Assembly: GCF_001402875.1 (NCBI RefSeq)
Contig: NZ_CP012946.1
Coordinates: forward strand, 2,272,001-2,336,000
DNA from: Blastochloris viridis
GTDB taxonomy: Bacteria; Pseudomonadota; Alphaproteobacteria; Rhizobiales; Xanthobacteraceae
Length of the DNA: 64,000 nt
Reading direction: 5' to 3'
The translations under genes and the position numbers were made by a program. Position 1 is the stretch's first letter. Every line of letters begins with the position of its first letter. Shown piece after piece: positions 63,811 to 64,000 of this stretch. Below the pieces are notes generated by a model. That model saw only the letters and a program-made list of their open reading frames with translations. It did not search any database and was not told the DNA's origin.

Positions 63811-64000
63811 GGCGCTCCTCGGCACGGAGTTTCCTCGGCAGAACGGGCGGAGGACACCGGAGGCCGTGGCCGGCAGGCGGCGACAGCCGCAGGCGCCGGT
63901 CCGCGCTCCGCCGGGACACCCCGCCCGAGGACGTCGATGCGGGAACCGAAATCGCATGGCGATCCCAGTTCGTCCTTTCGCCAAAACCCCTGCTCGAGCG

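Overview
The window is high-GC bacterial DNA. The gene families fit a facultatively anaerobic or anaerobic alphaproteobacterium, probably of the Hyphomicrobiales. The pointers are an ScfR-controlled prpDCB cluster, an alphaproteobacterial-style Mn riboswitch, a class III ribonucleotide reductase, Tat-exported binding proteins and many decayed insertion sequences. No 16S gene is present, so this placement is inference.

Region 1 (1 to about 21.5 kb) looks like a sulfur- and redox-themed island. It starts with a partial YeeE/YedE sulfur transporter. Three paralogous Tat-exported SsuA/NrtA-like binding proteins follow, with a methyltransferase and a secreted beta-propeller between them. Next come two paralogous cassettes of ATP-dependent 2-hydroxyacyl-CoA-dehydratase/double-cubane-type reductases. 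Cassette A (6901-11096) has a free activase, an activase-dehydratase fusion and a second dehydratase-like subunit. Cassette B (14617-18165) has the same parts without the fusion. Between the cassettes lie an Rrf2 regulator with four clustered cysteines and an ABC permease/ATPase pair. Beyond cassette B are a C-terminal scrap of a Cys/Met-metabolism PLP enzyme, a family 2A encapsulin shell gene and its cargo cysteine desulfurase. The working model (inference) is import of a small, probably sulfur-containing, substrate, its low-potential reduction by the two cassettes, and sulfur handling in the encapsulin compartment.

Region 2 (21.5-36.6 kb) is defence and mobile DNA. It holds a deleted IS256 transposase, a CRISPR array with 20 intact and 1 degenerate repeat, and a complete type I-G (formerly I-U) cas operon on the minus strand (cas3, csb3, csb1, csb2, cas4-cas1, cas2). 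A DUF3489 gene truncated by an IS630 element and an IS110 fragment follow.

Region 3 (36.6-52.1 kb) is one minus-strand cluster: an STN/TonB-like periplasmic protein, a FecI-type ECF sigma factor, a FecR anti-sigma factor and a filamentous-haemagglutinin-type exoprotein of about 4300 residues. The layout resembles the PUMA3 (VreA-VreI-VreR) system of Pseudomonas aeruginosa, which is linked to a two-partner-secretion protein.

Region 4 (52.1-64 kb) has IS3 and TetR-like debris, a tRNA-Gly(GCC) with its terminator, a yybP-ykoY Mn riboswitch and mntP, scfR divergent from prpD-prpC-prpB, a PadR regulator with a [2Fe-2S] protein, and the class III RNR genes nrdD, a separate glycyl-radical-domain gene, and nrdG. 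Functions are inferred from recognisable motifs and layout; no database search was run.
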